Positions 25,579-39,706 are shown, numbered from the stretch's first letter. The stretch is DNA of 64,000 nt from Brevundimonas lutea (GCF_003704105.1 NZ_QUOQ01000002.1:186001-250000); one strand, 5' to 3'. The notes: generated from the letters alone by a model not told the origin. Made by a program: numbers and translations.

Positions 25579-26691
25579 ATGACCGTAGCCGTCGCCGTGA
25601 CCCGCGAACGCCGCGAAGGCGAAGCGCGCGCCGCCCTGACGCCCGACACGGTCAAGACGCTGATAGCGTCCGGCGCGACTGTCACCGTCGAGGCCGGGAC
25701 CGGCCAGGGCTCCTCAATCCCCGACTCCGCCTATGTTGAGGCCGGAGCCGCGGTGGCGCCCGACCTCCAGACCGTGCTGGCGGGCGCCGACATCCTGCTC
25801 AAGGTTCGCTGCCCCACCGCCCAGGAGATCAGCGCGCTGAAGCCCGGCGCCGTGGTCGTCGGCATGCTCGACCCCACGCGGGAAACGGCCACGATCGAGG
25901 CCCTGACCGCCGCCCGGGTCACCGCCTTCGCCATGGAGCGCGTGCCGCGCATCAGCCGCGCCCAGGTGATGGACGCCCTGTCGTCCCAGGCCAACCTGGC
26001 GGGCTACCGCGCCGTGATCGAGGCGGCCTCAGCCTTCGGGCGCGGCTTTCCGATGATGATGACGGCGGCCGGCACCGTCGCCCCGGCCAAGGTCTTCATC
26101 ATGGGCGTGGGCGTCGCGGGGCTGCAGGCCATCGCCACCGCGCGCCGCCTGGGCGCCGTTGTCACCGCCACCGACGTGCGCCCCGCCACCAAGGAGCAGG
26201 TCGAGTCGCTCGGCGCCAAGTTCCTGGCCGTCGACGACGAGGAGTTCCGAAACGCCCAGACCGCCGGCGGCTACGCCAAGGAGATGTCGGCCGAGTATCA
26301 GGCCAAACAGGCCGCCCTGGTCGGCGAGCATCTGAAGAAGCAGGACATCGTCATCACCACCGCCCTGATCCCCGGCCGCCCGGCGCCGCGCCTGGTCACC
26401 GCCGATCAGGTCGCGACCATGAAGCCCGGCAGCGTGCTGATCGACCTGGCCGTCGAGACCGGCGGCAATGTCGAGGGCGCGCAAGCAGACCAGGCCGTGA
26501 CGACCGCAAACGGCGCGACCATTCTGGGCTTCTCCAACCTGCCCGCCCGCATCGCCGCCGACGCCACCGCCCTCTATGCCCGCAACCTCGCCGCCTTCGT
26601 GGGCCTGCTCATCAAGGACGGCGCCCTGGCCCCGGACTTGGAGGACGAGATTCTCAAGGCGGCGCTGGTGACGGGGGAGGGTTCGGCATGA
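25579..26691 (+). CDS. pntAA: NAD(P) transhydrogenase subunit alpha, part 1 (soluble NAD-binding domain)
   Basis: A 370-residue dI component of proton-pumping transhydrogenase. [20 protein letters not shown] is the N-terminal signature, [20 protein letters not shown] marks the alanine-dehydrogenase-like half, and [20 protein letters not shown] is the NAD-binding Rossmann loop. It transfers hydride between NADH and NADP+ with the membrane parts PntAB and PntB. The split of alpha into two genes is usual in alphaproteobacteria. A small membrane ORF overlaps its stop. Confidence 0.96.
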   Translation: MTVAVAVTRERREGEARAALTPDTVKTLIASGATVTVEAGTGQGSSIPDSAYVEAGAAVAPDLQTVLAGADILLKVRCPTAQEISALKPGAVVVGMLDPTRETATIEALTAARVTAFAMERVPRISRAQVMDALSSQANLAGYRAVIEAASAFGRGFPMMMTAAGTVAPAKVFIMGVGVAGLQAIATARRLGAVVTATDVRPATKEQVESLGAKFLAVDDEEFRNAQTAGGYAKEMSAEYQAKQAALVGEHLKKQDIVITTALIPGRPAPRLVTADQVATMKPGSVLIDLAVETGGNVEGAQADQAVTTANGATILGFSNLPARIAADATALYARNLAAFVGLLIKDGALAPDLEDEILKAALVTGEGSA

Positions 26692-26930
26692 TCGGGCGAA
26701 GGCTGAGGATCGTTCTGACACTCGCCGCGTGGGGCTACATCTTGCTCGGGCTCGTCAGGTCGGGAAGCGTAATTGTTTCAGCGATTATTCGCCCACCGGA
26801 CTTGCCGTACCATGTCAGCATGGTTTCCGCTTGGGAGCGCATCGCCTGGTCGATCGGCGAGACCCTGACGATGGGAGGAATACTGCTGGTCCTCCTCAGC
26901 ATCGATTATCGCCTCGAAAGGAAGACATGA
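26688..26930 (+). CDS. Small two-helix membrane protein inserted between pntAA and pntAB
   Basis: An 80-residue protein with helices at about 8-33 and 53-72 and a basic start ([20 protein letters not shown]). It overlaps pntAA by ATGA at its start and pntAB by 4 bases at its end, so it is translated within the operon. Codon use differs from the neighbours: TTG, GTA, ATA, CGA, ATT and AGG codons are frequent, and GC content is visibly lower. No family recognised. It may be a recent arrival. Confidence 0.62.
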   Translation: MIGRRLRIVLTLAAWGYILLGLVRSGSVIVSAIIRPPDLPYHVSMVSAWERIAWSIGETLTMGGILLVLLSIDYRLERKT

Positions 26931-27244
26931 TGGAACACGTCGATCCCACCGTCTTTCGCCTGGCCATCTTCGTGCTGGCCATCTTCGTCGGCTACTATGT
27001 CGTCTGGTCGGTGACGCCGGCGCTGCACACGCCCCTGATGGCGGTGACCAACGCCATCTCCTCGGTGATCGTCGTGGGCGGCCTGATCGCGGCGGCGGCG
27101 GTGTCGGGCGACGGGCCGGGCGGCTGGGTCGCCAAGGGGGCGGGGATCGCCGCCGTGACCCTGGCCAGCGTCAACATCTTCGGCGGCTTCATGGTCACGC
27201 GGCGGATGCTGGCCATGTACCGCAAGAAGGAGAAACCCCAGTGA
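26927..27244 (+). CDS. pntAB: NAD(P) transhydrogenase subunit alpha, part 2 (membrane domain)
   Basis: A 105-residue membrane protein with three helices. [20 protein letters not shown] and [20 protein letters not shown] are the conserved dII signature of PntA C-terminal parts, and [19 protein letters not shown] ends it. AAGGA precedes tandem ATG codons at 26927 and 26930; either may be used. With PntB it forms the proton channel of the transhydrogenase. Confidence 0.95.
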   Translation: MMEHVDPTVFRLAIFVLAIFVGYYVVWSVTPALHTPLMAVTNAISSVIVVGGLIAAAAVSGDGPGGWVAKGAGIAAVTLASVNIFGGFMVTRRMLAMYRKKEKPQ

Positions 27245-27549
27245 TAGGCGGCTCCCTGCTCGGCGCCCTGTGCCTGGCGGCGGCCGTCGCCGCCCTGGCC
27301 TGCTACGCCTGGCTGGTGATCCGCCGGCCGCGACTGATCCGGCTTTTCACCGGCCTCGGCCTGTTCCTGACCGGCCTGGCGCTGTTCCAGGGGCCCAGCA
27401 TTCTGGCCCAGACCGAGGGTGACCTGAACGTTCGCCTGGCCGTCGTCGCCCTGATCGCGGCGGTGGCGGTGCAGATCGCCGCGGCCCTGCGCACCCGCCC
27501 CAGCTGGACCGGCGAGGAGCGGCGCGCCGCCGTCGGACCGCCGGCATGA
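27241..27549 (+). CDS. Small membrane protein within the pnt operon
   Basis: A 102-residue protein starting at GTG overlapping the pntAB stop. Helices are at about 4-25, 35-55 and 64-85, with [20 protein letters not shown] between the first two. The tail is hydrophilic. No family recognised. It overlaps the next small gene by 4 bases, so all are one translational unit. It might be an assembly or stabilising factor for the transhydrogenase; that is inferred from position only. Confidence 0.68.
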   Translation: MIGGSLLGALCLAAAVAALACYAWLVIRRPRLIRLFTGLGLFLTGLALFQGPSILAQTEGDLNVRLAVVALIAAVAVQIAAALRTRPSWTGEERRAAVGPPA

Positions 27550-27836
27550 GCACGTCGTCCTTTCCCCTGATCGTCGCCGCCACCTGGGCCGTCACCGGCC
27601 TGGGATTCGGCCTGTGGCTCTACAGCTGGTTCGGCGAGAAGCACCCGGTCCAGAAGCTGCGGTTCCAGGACTGCGGCATGGTGCTGGTGTTCTCGGCGGT
27701 GCTGGCCCGCATCGCCCTGATGGACCGCGCCATGACCCCGATCGACTGGTTCCTGATCGTCATCTCACCGCTGTTCATCCTGGCCGCCCTGGTCCGCCTG
27801 GGCCGCACCTCGGGCAAGGACGGGGGCCGGGGATGA
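27546..27836 (+). CDS. Small membrane protein within the pnt operon
   Basis: A 96-residue protein with three predicted helices (about 6-26, 42-58 and 65-84). Distinct stretches are WLYSWFGEKHPVQKLRFQDC and LARIALMDRAMTPIDWFLIV. It follows the 102-residue gene with a 4-base overlap and lies 22 bases before pntB. No family recognised. Codon use matches the surrounding genome, unlike the ORF at 26688. Confidence 0.68.
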   Translation: MSTSSFPLIVAATWAVTGLGFGLWLYSWFGEKHPVQKLRFQDCGMVLVFSAVLARIALMDRAMTPIDWFLIVISPLFILAALVRLGRTSGKDGGRG

Positions 27837-27858
27837 GCGCGCGTCTGGGGGGATACCA

Positions 27859-29274
<1,416 letters not shown>

Positions 29275-29277
29275 GCC

Positions 29278-29715
29278 ATGTCCGAGCTCAAAACCCGACC
29301 CACCGAAGCCTCGGTCGAGGACTTCCTGGCCGCCGTGCCCGACGCGCGACGGCGCGAGGATGCGCGGGCCGTCACCGCCATGCTGGGCGAGATCACCGGC
29401 GAGCGGCCGGTGATGTGGGGGCCGTCGATCATCGGTTTCGGGCGCTACACCTATGTCAATACGACCAAGACGCCCGCCGACTGGCCGGTCATCGGCCTGT
29501 CGCCGAGGAAGGCCAATCTGACCGTCTACATCATGCCGGGCTTCAATGAGCGGCCCGACCTGATGGCGCGTCTGGGCAAGGTGAAGACAAGCGTCAGCTG
29601 TCTCTACATCAACCGGCTGGATCAGGTGGACCAGACCGCCCTGCGCGAACTGTGCGAATGGTCGGTCGAGCGCATGCGCGAGCGCTATCCCACGAATTTA
29701 GCCGACCCCTCATGA
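29278..29715 (+). CDS. DUF1801 domain protein
   Basis: A 145-residue soluble protein. TEASVEDFLAAVPDARRRED, RPVMWGPSIIGFGRYTY and LSPRKANLTVYIMPGFNER are diagnostic of DUF1801 proteins, a family with a YdhG-like fold and unknown role. It starts three bases after the pntB stop and overlaps the DUF4153 gene by ATGA, so it may be read with either. Confidence 0.9.
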   Translation: MSELKTRPTEASVEDFLAAVPDARRREDARAVTAMLGEITGERPVMWGPSIIGFGRYTYVNTTKTPADWPVIGLSPRKANLTVYIMPGFNERPDLMARLGKVKTSVSCLYINRLDQVDQTALRELCEWSVERMRERYPTNLADPS

Positions 29716-31559
29716 CCGACACCGGCGATCTCTCCCCGTCTCCGGCTCCCGCCGAGACGCCCCGCCGCGCCGTCGGCCTGTTCCGGCTGGCTGTCGGGCT
29801 GGCTCAGGGGGCGATGGTCTGGTGGCTGATCCGCAGCGCCTCGGGCGGCCGCGCCTTCATGCCCGCCGACGCCGCGCCGCCGACCCTGGCCTGGCCGGCC
29901 AGCCAGCCGGTGCTCTATGCGGCCCTGCTGCTGGCGACGGTGATGGCGCCCATCGTCCTGCTCGGCGCGGCCGGGCGGATGCGCTGGCGCTGGCTGGCGG
30001 TCTGGGGCCTGGTCGCGGCGGGGGTGGTCGGCGGCTTCGGCGCCTGGGAGGCGATGAACCAGATTGCGCCCGAGTGGCGTCGGTCGTTCGAGCCGTCCTT
30101 CCCGACGGTCATGGCGTCGCTGGCCATCCTGTTCGTCGCGCATCACCTGCTGTTGCCGGCGTTGCAGGCAAGACGCTGGATCGCGCCCTATCCGGCCTAT
30201 TTCGACACGGCCTGGAAGGCGGGGGTCCAGCTGGCGCTGTCGGCGGCGTTCGTCGGCGCCTTCTGGCTGCTGCTGTTCCTGGGGGCCGGCCTGTTCCGCG
30301 TTATCGGCGTCGAGGCGCTGTCCGACCTGATCGGCAAGGATTGGTTCGCCGCCCCCGCCACCACGCTCAGCTTCGCCGCCGCCGTGCATCTGACCGATGT
30401 GCGCGACGGGCTGATCCGGGGCGTGCGCACCGTGGCCCTGATGCTGCTCAGCTGGCTGCTGCCGGTGATGACCGGGCTGGTGGCGGCTTTCCTGATCGCC
30501 CTGCCGTTCACGGGGCTCGACGGGTTGTTCAGAGGACCCAGCGCCACGGCCATGATGCTGGCCGCCGCCGCCGCCCTGATCATCCTGATCAACGCCGCCT
30601 ACCAGGACGGCGACCCCGAGGATCGGCCCGCCCGGCCCCTGCGCTGGGCCGCGCCCGCAGCCGCCCTGTTGCTGACGCCGTTGGTAGCCCTGGCGCTATG
30701 GGGCCTGGCGCTCAGGATCGGCCAGCACGGCCTGACGCCCGAGCGGATCATCGCCCTCAGCTGCGCCCTGGTCGGGGCCGTCTATGCCGGCGGCTATGGC
30801 TGGGCGGCGGTCGCGACCCTGCGTCGCCGCGCCTGGATGGCGCCGCTGGAGCGGACCAATGTGGCGGCGGCGGTCTCCGTGGTTCTGGTGATTCTGGCTC
30901 TGTTCAGCCCCGTGGCCGACCCCGTCCGTCTGTCCATCAATGATCAGCTTGACCGACTGGAGCGCGGCGCCGTCTCGGCGGAGGAGTTCGACTACGCCTT
31001 TTTGCGGTTCGACGCGGGACGCGCGGGCCAGCGGGCCTTGGGCGATCTGGCCCGCTCGGACGATGCCGAGGTGGCGCGCCGGGCGGCCGACATGCAGGCG
31101 GTCCAGGAGCGCTATCAGCTCGGGGTCGACCAGACCTCCGTGCAGACGGTCACGCCGGTCATCCAGCCGTGGCCGGCCGATGCCGTGACGCCGACCGATT
31201 TCCTCGCCCCTGTGGCGTTGCCGGATCCCCGCGCACAATGCGACACGGCGGACGCCTGCCTGGTTCAGGCGCTCGATCTGGACGGGGATGGCGCCGACGA
31301 GCTGCTGCTGGCGCAGGTCTTTTCGGTCCACCTGTTCGCGCGCAACGCGGCGGGCGCCTGGACGTATCAGGGCGAGTATCGACGTCTGTCCTGCGGGCCG
31401 GAAGACGCGCCGGACGCGCGCCAGTTGATGCGGGACGGGAGTCTGACGCCCAGGCCGCGCCGCTGGCCCGATCTGGAGATTGGCGGCGAAGCCAGTCCGC
31501 TCGTCGACGAGACCACCTGTCCGATCGCCGCCGAGGCCCAGGTGGCCGATACGCCTTAA
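29712..31559 (+). CDS. DUF4153 domain membrane protein
   Basis: A 615-residue protein with about 11 membrane helices in the first 420 residues and a soluble C-terminal part. APYPAYFDTAWKAGVQLALS, FWLLLFLGAGLFRVIGV and FFAAAVHL-like FAAAVHLTDVRDGLIRG fit the DUF4153 family. The C-terminal region includes ALDLDGDGADELLLAQVF, a possible metal-binding Asp-rich loop. The start at 29712 overlaps the DUF1801 stop; upstream frame belongs to that gene. Function unknown. Confidence 0.85.
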   Translation: MTDTGDLSPSPAPAETPRRAVGLFRLAVGLAQGAMVWWLIRSASGGRAFMPADAAPPTLAWPASQPVLYAALLLATVMAPIVLLGAAGRMRWRWLAVWGLVAAGVVGGFGAWEAMNQIAPEWRRSFEPSFPTVMASLAILFVAHHLLLPALQARRWIAPYPAYFDTAWKAGVQLALSAAFVGAFWLLLFLGAGLFRVIGVEALSDLIGKDWFAAPATTLSFAAAVHLTDVRDGLIRGVRTVALMLLSWLLPVMTGLVAAFLIALPFTGLDGLFRGPSATAMMLAAAAALIILINAAYQDGDPEDRPARPLRWAAPAAALLLTPLVALALWGLALRIGQHGLTPERIIALSCALVGAVYAGGYGWAAVATLRRRAWMAPLERTNVAAAVSVVLVILALFSPVADPVRLSINDQLDRLERGAVSAEEFDYAFLRFDAGRAGQRALGDLARSDDAEVARRAADMQAVQERYQLGVDQTSVQTVTPVIQPWPADAVTPTDFLAPVALPDPRAQCDTADACLVQALDLDGDGADELLLAQVFSVHLFARNAAGAWTYQGEYRRLSCGPEDAPDARQLMRDGSLTPRPRRWPDLEIGGEASPLVDETTCPIAAEAQVADTP

Positions 31560-31655
31560 ACCCGATCTTCACCCGCTCGCGCCCATAACTGTCCCGAAAC
31601 GAGCCGATCCCGATCAACGAGGACGGCCGTCCGTGATGATGGTGAAGGTGTTCGA

Positions 31656-33140
<1,485 letters not shown>

Positions 33141-33144
33141 GGGC

Positions 33145-33885
33145 CTAGCGGCCCTCCAGTTCCCTCAGGCGGATGGCGTACATGTGATCCACGGCGCCCG
33201 GGCCGTCCTGGGCGGCGCGTTCGCGCGCCGCGAGCCAGCGGGATTGATCCGACAGCACCGCATCGCGCTCGGGACCCTCGGCGGCGCGGTCCAGGGCCTG
33301 ACGCATCCGGGCGTCGGCCTCGGCCAGGCGCGGCTCGCGACACACCAGTCGATCGGCGCGCGAGCCGAGACGATCGCAGGGATCGTCGCCCGTCACCACT
33401 GTGGCCGACCAGGTGCGCACGCGGGGTCGGGGCGCTTCGTCACGCCACTCCGAAGCGCCGGCGCCCGCCATGCGGTCCGCCGACAGTTCGGCGAACGTCT
33501 GTCCGTTGATCAGGGCGCCGGCGTCGTCGGCCGGCGCATCGACGATGGGGGGCGGGGCGCGGTTCAGGGCCAGGGTCTGGCGCGAGCGGCGGACGAAGCC
33601 CTTGAAGCCATTTTCCACCGCCGACATGACCTCCATGCGCGGGCCGGGCTGGATGCGCATCGGCGGGGCCGGATCGACCACGGCGATCTTGACCCGCTCG
33701 CCATCGGGCAGGGCCGGACGCAGGGCGTCGGGGGAGGGGGCGGTCGAGGTGTCGCGAGCCGCCGGCGCGTCCGCGCGCCCATTGGGCTCGCCGTCGCCGG
33801 TGAACCACTGAACCCCGGCGGCGGTCAGCACCATGGCGCCGCCCAGGCCGAGCGCCAGCAACATTCCGGGACTGAACTTGGCCAT
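33145..33885 (-). CDS. LprI-like (DUF1311) domain protein with N-terminal membrane anchor
   Basis: A 246-residue protein with one N-terminal helix (about 7-27), a Pro/Ala-rich linker and a C-terminal domain. CDRLGSRADRLVCREPRLAE, ADARMRQALDRAA, DQSRWLAARERAAQ and MYAIRLRELEGR follow the LprI/DUF1311 pattern of helical periplasmic domains, some of which inhibit lysozyme. It converges with the sigma-54 activator 4 bases apart. Its own role is unknown. Confidence 0.78.
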   Translation of the reverse strand: MAKFSPGMLLALGLGGAMVLTAAGVQWFTGDGEPNGRADAPAARDTSTAPSPDALRPALPDGERVKIAVVDPAPPMRIQPGPRMEVMSAVENGFKGFVRRSRQTLALNRAPPPIVDAPADDAGALINGQTFAELSADRMAGAGASEWRDEAPRPRVRTWSATVVTGDDPCDRLGSRADRLVCREPRLAEADARMRQALDRAAEGPERDAVLSDQSRWLAARERAAQDGPGAVDHMYAIRLRELEGR

Positions 33886-33953
33886 GGCGCCTCGGCGGGA
33901 TCGAAACGAACGGACCGAATCCGGCCCGCCCCTTGAACGCCGCCGACCTTAAC

Positions 33954-36032
<2,079 letters not shown>

Positions 36033-36105
36033 CGAAAAGCCTCGTTCGGTTCGAGCGCGACAGAGCCCCCATCCGCCCGGGAATGCAAGTCGCCGCGCGG
36101 CCACG

Positions 36106-36137
36106 AAAAACCCCCGCCGGCGGACCGGCGGGGGTTT
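36106..36137 (-). terminator. Strong rho-independent terminator after the small lipoprotein gene
   Basis: AAACCCCCGCCGG at 36108-36120 pairs perfectly with CCGGCGGGGGTTT at 36125-36137 around a 4-base loop. Read leftward, it is followed by five T residues. It ends the lipoprotein transcript and shields the S9 peptidase gene. Confidence 0.9.
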
Positions 36138-36191
36138 CGACCCTTTACGGGACGCTTTCGTGTGGCGGGGTCATGACCCCCGCCAAGCGTC

Positions 36192-36461
36192 TTACATGTT
36201 CGGGTTGGCTTCGTTCGCGCTCGGCGAGGTGTTCGGCGTGTTCTCGGTGGTCATGCCACCGTCGGCGTTGCCGGCTTCCTGTTCGATGCGGTCGGCCTCG
36301 GCGTTGAGGGCGGTTTCCTCGGCTTCGGTCGGAGCGGCCGCGGCCTGCTCTTCCAGGGCGTCGGCTTGTTGTTCGGCTTGCGCGTCGGCGGCGCTCTCAC
36401 CGCAGGCGGCAAGGCCGGCCATGGCGAAAACGGAGGCGGCGGCGATGAAGATCTTACGCAT
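36192..36461 (-). CDS. Small acidic lipoprotein
   Basis: An 89-residue protein with lipobox in MRKIFIAAASVFAMAGLAAC and a mature part rich in Ala, Glu and Gln, with a helical AEQQADALEEQAAAAPTEAE stretch and an Asn/Thr/Pro tail. No domain recognised. It is an independent unit with its own terminator, which suggests good expression. Likely envelope-anchored, function unknown. Confidence 0.75.
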   Translation of the reverse strand: MRKIFIAAASVFAMAGLAACGESAADAQAEQQADALEEQAAAAPTEAEETALNAEADRIEQEAGNADGGMTTENTPNTSPSANEANPNM

Positions 36462-36612
36462 GGAGGTATCCCCTCGGTTCGTGGAGACGGCATAACGCCG
36501 CCGATCACGATCGGTTCACGCGGCCGTGTTCGATTTCGACGTTTTTACGGCCAAGCGCCGCCGTGGCGGGCGTCCGCTTGCGTCGTCGGGCGGTGAACGG
36601 CATGGCTGGGGC

Positions 36613-37077
36613 ATGAGGGTCGGCATCATCGCCATCGGAAAACCAGGTCGCGGACCCGAAACGATTCTGGCCGACGACTATGCGCGGCGCGCGGGCCTCG
36701 CGGGGCGGGCGCTGGGGCTCGGGCCGGTCGAGCTGATCGATCTGGAGCCGAAGAAGGCCGGCATGGCGGCCGAGGCCGAACTGATCCTGGCCGCGGCCGA
36801 GGGCGCGCATCTGATCGCCTGCGACGAGCGCGGCCGGGCCTATGGATCGCGCGATTTCGCGGGCATGATCGCCGGGCTGCGCGATCAGGGCGAGCGCCGG
36901 CTGGTCTTCGCCATCGGCGGAGCGGACGGGCTGGACCCGGCGGTGCGGGCGGCGGCGCGCTCGACCCTGGCCTTCGGGCCCCAGACCTGGCCGCACGCCC
37001 TGGCCCGGGCGATGCTGGCCGAACAGGTCTATCGCGCCATGACCATTCTGGCCGGCTCGCCCTATCATCGCGACTGA
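36613..37077 (+). CDS. rlmH: 23S rRNA (pseudouridine(1915)-N(3))-methyltransferase
   Basis: A 154-residue SPOUT-fold enzyme that uses SAM to methylate pseudouridine 1915 in helix 69 of 23S rRNA. MRVGIIAIGKPGRGPETILA opens it, HLIACDERGRAYGSRDFAGM is the substrate-loop region, and FAIGGADGL with the C-terminal AEQVYRAMTILAGSPYHRD form the SAM-binding knot. The ATG at 36613 gives the family length; the 29 upstream residues are dropped. Its stop overlaps the start of the EnvC-like gene (TGATG). Confidence 0.96.
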   Translation: MRVGIIAIGKPGRGPETILADDYARRAGLAGRALGLGPVELIDLEPKKAGMAAEAELILAAAEGAHLIACDERGRAYGSRDFAGMIAGLRDQGERRLVFAIGGADGLDPAVRAAARSTLAFGPQTWPHALARAMLAEQVYRAMTILAGSPYHRD

Positions 37078-38159
37078 TGAGAGCGCTTTCCGCGATTCTG
37101 GGTCTGACCCTGCTGACGTTGGCGGCGCCGGCGGTCGGCCAGCGCTCGGCGCAGGAGCTGGACCGGCTGCAGGCCGAACGCGGTGACGAGCGGGCGCGCG
37201 CCCTGACCCTGCGTCGTCAGGCGGCCGAGGCCGAGCGCGAGATGGTGGCGCTGGACGCCCGGCTGTCGCGTCTGTCCGGAGCCGCCGACGTCGAGAACGA
37301 CCGCATCGCAGGCCAGCGCGCGCGGTTGAATGAACTGGGCCGCCGGGAACGTCTGCTGGCCCGCGAGCGCGCCGACGAGGCGGCCGTGCTGGGCCGGCTG
37401 CTCTCCGCCCTCCAGTTGATGAGCCGTGATCCGCCGCCGCCGCTGCTGATCCCGGCGGACGACGCCATCGATACGGTGCGCGCCTCCATCCTGATCCGCG
37501 CCGTCACGCCCCAGGTCCAGCGAAGGGCGCGCAGCCTGGCGGATCGCCAGGCGGAGATCGGGCGACTGCGGCGCGAGGCGGCGCTGCAGAGCGAGGCCCT
37601 CTTCACCGCCGAGAGCGACCGGCTGAACCGCCGCGCCGAAATCGAATCCCTGCGTGCCCGCCGCGCGTCCCTGGCCGCCTCGCTCGACGCCCAGGCCGAC
37701 CGCGCCGACCGCGCGGCCAGCACGCTGGAGGACCGCATTAGGGCATTGGGCGGCCGCATTGACGACGCCGCGCCTGAGCCGCGTCCGGCCATCGCCCTTC
37801 TGCCCGGCGGGCGTGAGCGGCTGGCCGCGCCGGTCGGCGGCGCTCCGGTGCAGCGGTTCTCGCAGGCCTCGCCCGGCTGGATCTGGCGGCCCTCGGCCCG
37901 CGCGGAGGTCGCCGCCCCCGCGCCGGCGACCGTGGCGTTCTCGGGATCTCTGACCGGCTGGGGCGAGGTGGTGATCCTGGACCTCGGGCCCGGTTGGCGA
38001 CTGGTGCTGGCCGGCATGGAGGTGCGAACCGTGGCCGAGGGCCAGCGCGTGACCGAGGGTCAGAGCGTCGGCGAAATGCCGCGCGGTGAGGGCGGCGACC
38101 TGTATCTCGAACTGCGGCGGGAGGATCGACCCGTGAATCCGGCGCCGTTCCTCGACTGA
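37077..38159 (+). CDS. EnvC-like murein hydrolase activator with degenerate LytM domain
   Basis: A 360-residue secreted protein: signal peptide (1-22), a long coiled coil (about 24-235, heptads of Arg/Glu/Leu/Ala), and a C-terminal LytM fold (about 265-360). In the LytM part GWGEVVILDLG and LYLELRREDRPVNPAPFL are conserved, but the zinc ligands are missing: the HLH-type motif reads DLYLE and no HxxxD is present. Such proteins activate cell-wall amidases at division rather than cut themselves. It matches the Caulobacter LdpF/EnvC type and lies before ctpA, a common arrangement. Confidence 0.88.
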   Translation: MRALSAILGLTLLTLAAPAVGQRSAQELDRLQAERGDERARALTLRRQAAEAEREMVALDARLSRLSGAADVENDRIAGQRARLNELGRRERLLARERADEAAVLGRLLSALQLMSRDPPPPLLIPADDAIDTVRASILIRAVTPQVQRRARSLADRQAEIGRLRREAALQSEALFTAESDRLNRRAEIESLRARRASLAASLDAQADRADRAASTLEDRIRALGGRIDDAAPEPRPAIALLPGGRERLAAPVGGAPVQRFSQASPGWIWRPSARAEVAAPAPATVAFSGSLTGWGEVVILDLGPGWRLVLAGMEVRTVAEGQRVTEGQSVGEMPRGEGGDLYLELRREDRPVNPAPFLD

Positions 38160-38176
38160 CCGACTCCGCCGCATCT

Positions 38177-38217
38177 CGACGCCGGGCGATCACCCTGATT
38201 TTATGGGGGCGGCGTCG
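38177..38217. repeat. Inverted repeat upstream of ctpA
   Basis: CGACGCCG at 38177-38184 and CGGCGTCG at 38210-38217 form 8-base arms around a 25-base loop that includes the AT-richer GATTTTATG. There is no T-run after it, so an attenuator or protein site is as likely as a terminator. Confidence 0.32.
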
Positions 38218-38282
38218 GGTCGCCTTGGTTCCGCCCGCCATCGACCCTAGACCGACCTCCCCAGCCCGCTGAAGGTTCCTGA

Positions 38283-39698
38283 ATGCGCAAACTGCTCATG
38301 ATCGGCTGCGCCGCCCTGGCTCTCGGCGGCAGCGCCGCGGCCGTGGCCAGCCAGACGCCTCGCGGCGAGACCTTCCGCATGCTGGAGCTGTTCGGCGACG
38401 TCCTGGCGGTGGTCGAACAGGCCTATGTGGTCGAGGTCGATAACCAGAAGCTGATCGAGGCGGCGCTGGACGGCATGATGACCGCGCTGGATCCGCACTC
38501 CAACTATCTGTCGCCCGACGACTTCGGCGACCTCAGCGAGCGCACCGAGGGCCAGTATTCCGGCGTGGGGCTGGAGATCACGTCCGAGGGTGGGCTGGTC
38601 AAGGTCATCTCGCCGATGGACGAGGGCCCGGCCGCGCGCGCCGGGGTCCAGGCCGGCGACGTCATCTCCGCCATCGAGGGCCAGAGCGCCTCGGGCCTCA
38701 GCGTCAGCCAGGTGTCGGAGAAGCTGCGCGGAGCCATGGGCACATCGATCACCGTGACCTTCCTGCGCGACGGCGAGGAGCCGCGCGAAGTCGTTCTGAC
38801 GCGCGAGGTGATCAAGGTCGATTCCGTGCGGGCCCGTATGGAGGAGGGCTTCGGCTATCTCCGCATCGCCACCTTCAATCAGAACACCGTGCGCGAGCTG
38901 GAAACCGAGATCGCGCGACTGAAGGCCGAGAACCCTGACATCGCCGGTTGGGTGGTCGATCTTCGCAACAACGGCGGAGGTCTCCTGAGCGCGGCCATTG
39001 GTGTTTCGGACGCGTTTCTGGAGCGCGGCGAGGTGGTCAGCCAGCGGGGCCGCCGCCCGGACCAGATCGAGCGCTGGACCGCCAAGCCCGGCGACCTGAC
39101 GGACGGCGCGCCGGTGGTGGTGCTAATCAATTACGGCTCGGCCTCGGCTTCGGAGATCGTGGCCGGCGCCCTGAAGGATCACGAACGGGCGACGATCGTC
39201 GGCCTGACCAGCTTCGGCAAGGGCTCGGTGCAGACCGTCATTCCCATGCGCGGCGGCGAGGACGGGGCGCTGTCGATCACCACGGCGCGCTACTACACCC
39301 CGTCCGGCGCCTCGATTCAGAAGATCGGCATCGAGCCGGACCTGGAGGTGGCGCGGAACGCCGCCGAGGCGCGCATCGTGTCGCGCTCCAGCTTCATCTA
39401 TTCCGAGGACGCCTACGCCACCGCGCTGGATTCCTCGATCGGCGCCGAGCGCAAGGGCGCCCACGTGCCCTATGAATCGCCGACCGACGCCTGGCCGGAG
39501 GAGGACGACTATCAGCTGAAGCGCGCGCTGGACCTGCTGCGGGCCGGCGGCGAAGTCGACCGGATCGCGGCGGCGCCCGACATCGTGCTGGTCGGCTCCG
39601 ACACTCCGCCCGAGGATCCGGACGCCGAAGCCGGCGAGGCGGGCGAACCTCCCACCACCGAATTGCCGGAGCCGACGCCTCAGAACGAGGACGAATAG
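38283..39698 (+). CDS. ctpA: S41 family C-terminal processing peptidase
   Basis: A 471-residue periplasmic serine protease. After the signal peptide (1-22) comes MTALDPHSNYLSP, a PDZ domain (about 100-175, with YSGVGLEI and PMDEGPAARAGVQAGD), and the protease core. Aligning GSASASEIVAGALKDH and TSFGKGSVQ with E. coli Prc puts the catalytic Ser at 288 and Lys at 313. The C-terminal tail is acidic and Pro-rich. It trims or degrades envelope proteins, and its pairing with the EnvC-like factor suggests cell-wall control. GAAGG lies upstream of the start. Confidence 0.95.
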   Translation: MRKLLMIGCAALALGGSAAAVASQTPRGETFRMLELFGDVLAVVEQAYVVEVDNQKLIEAALDGMMTALDPHSNYLSPDDFGDLSERTEGQYSGVGLEITSEGGLVKVISPMDEGPAARAGVQAGDVISAIEGQSASGLSVSQVSEKLRGAMGTSITVTFLRDGEEPREVVLTREVIKVDSVRARMEEGFGYLRIATFNQNTVRELETEIARLKAENPDIAGWVVDLRNNGGGLLSAAIGVSDAFLERGEVVSQRGRRPDQIERWTAKPGDLTDGAPVVVLINYGSASASEIVAGALKDHERATIVGLTSFGKGSVQTVIPMRGGEDGALSITTARYYTPSGASIQKIGIEPDLEVARNAAEARIVSRSSFIYSEDAYATALDSSIGAERKGAHVPYESPTDAWPEEDDYQLKRALDLLRAGGEVDRIAAAPDIVLVGSDTPPEDPDAEAGEAGEPPTTELPEPTPQNEDE

Positions 39699-39706
39699 GG
39701 GCCTCG

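Noticed and set aside
37900..38159. Degenerate LytM domain as a pseudogene
   Set aside because: The reading frame and other conserved segments are intact, and loss of zinc ligands is normal for EnvC-type activators.
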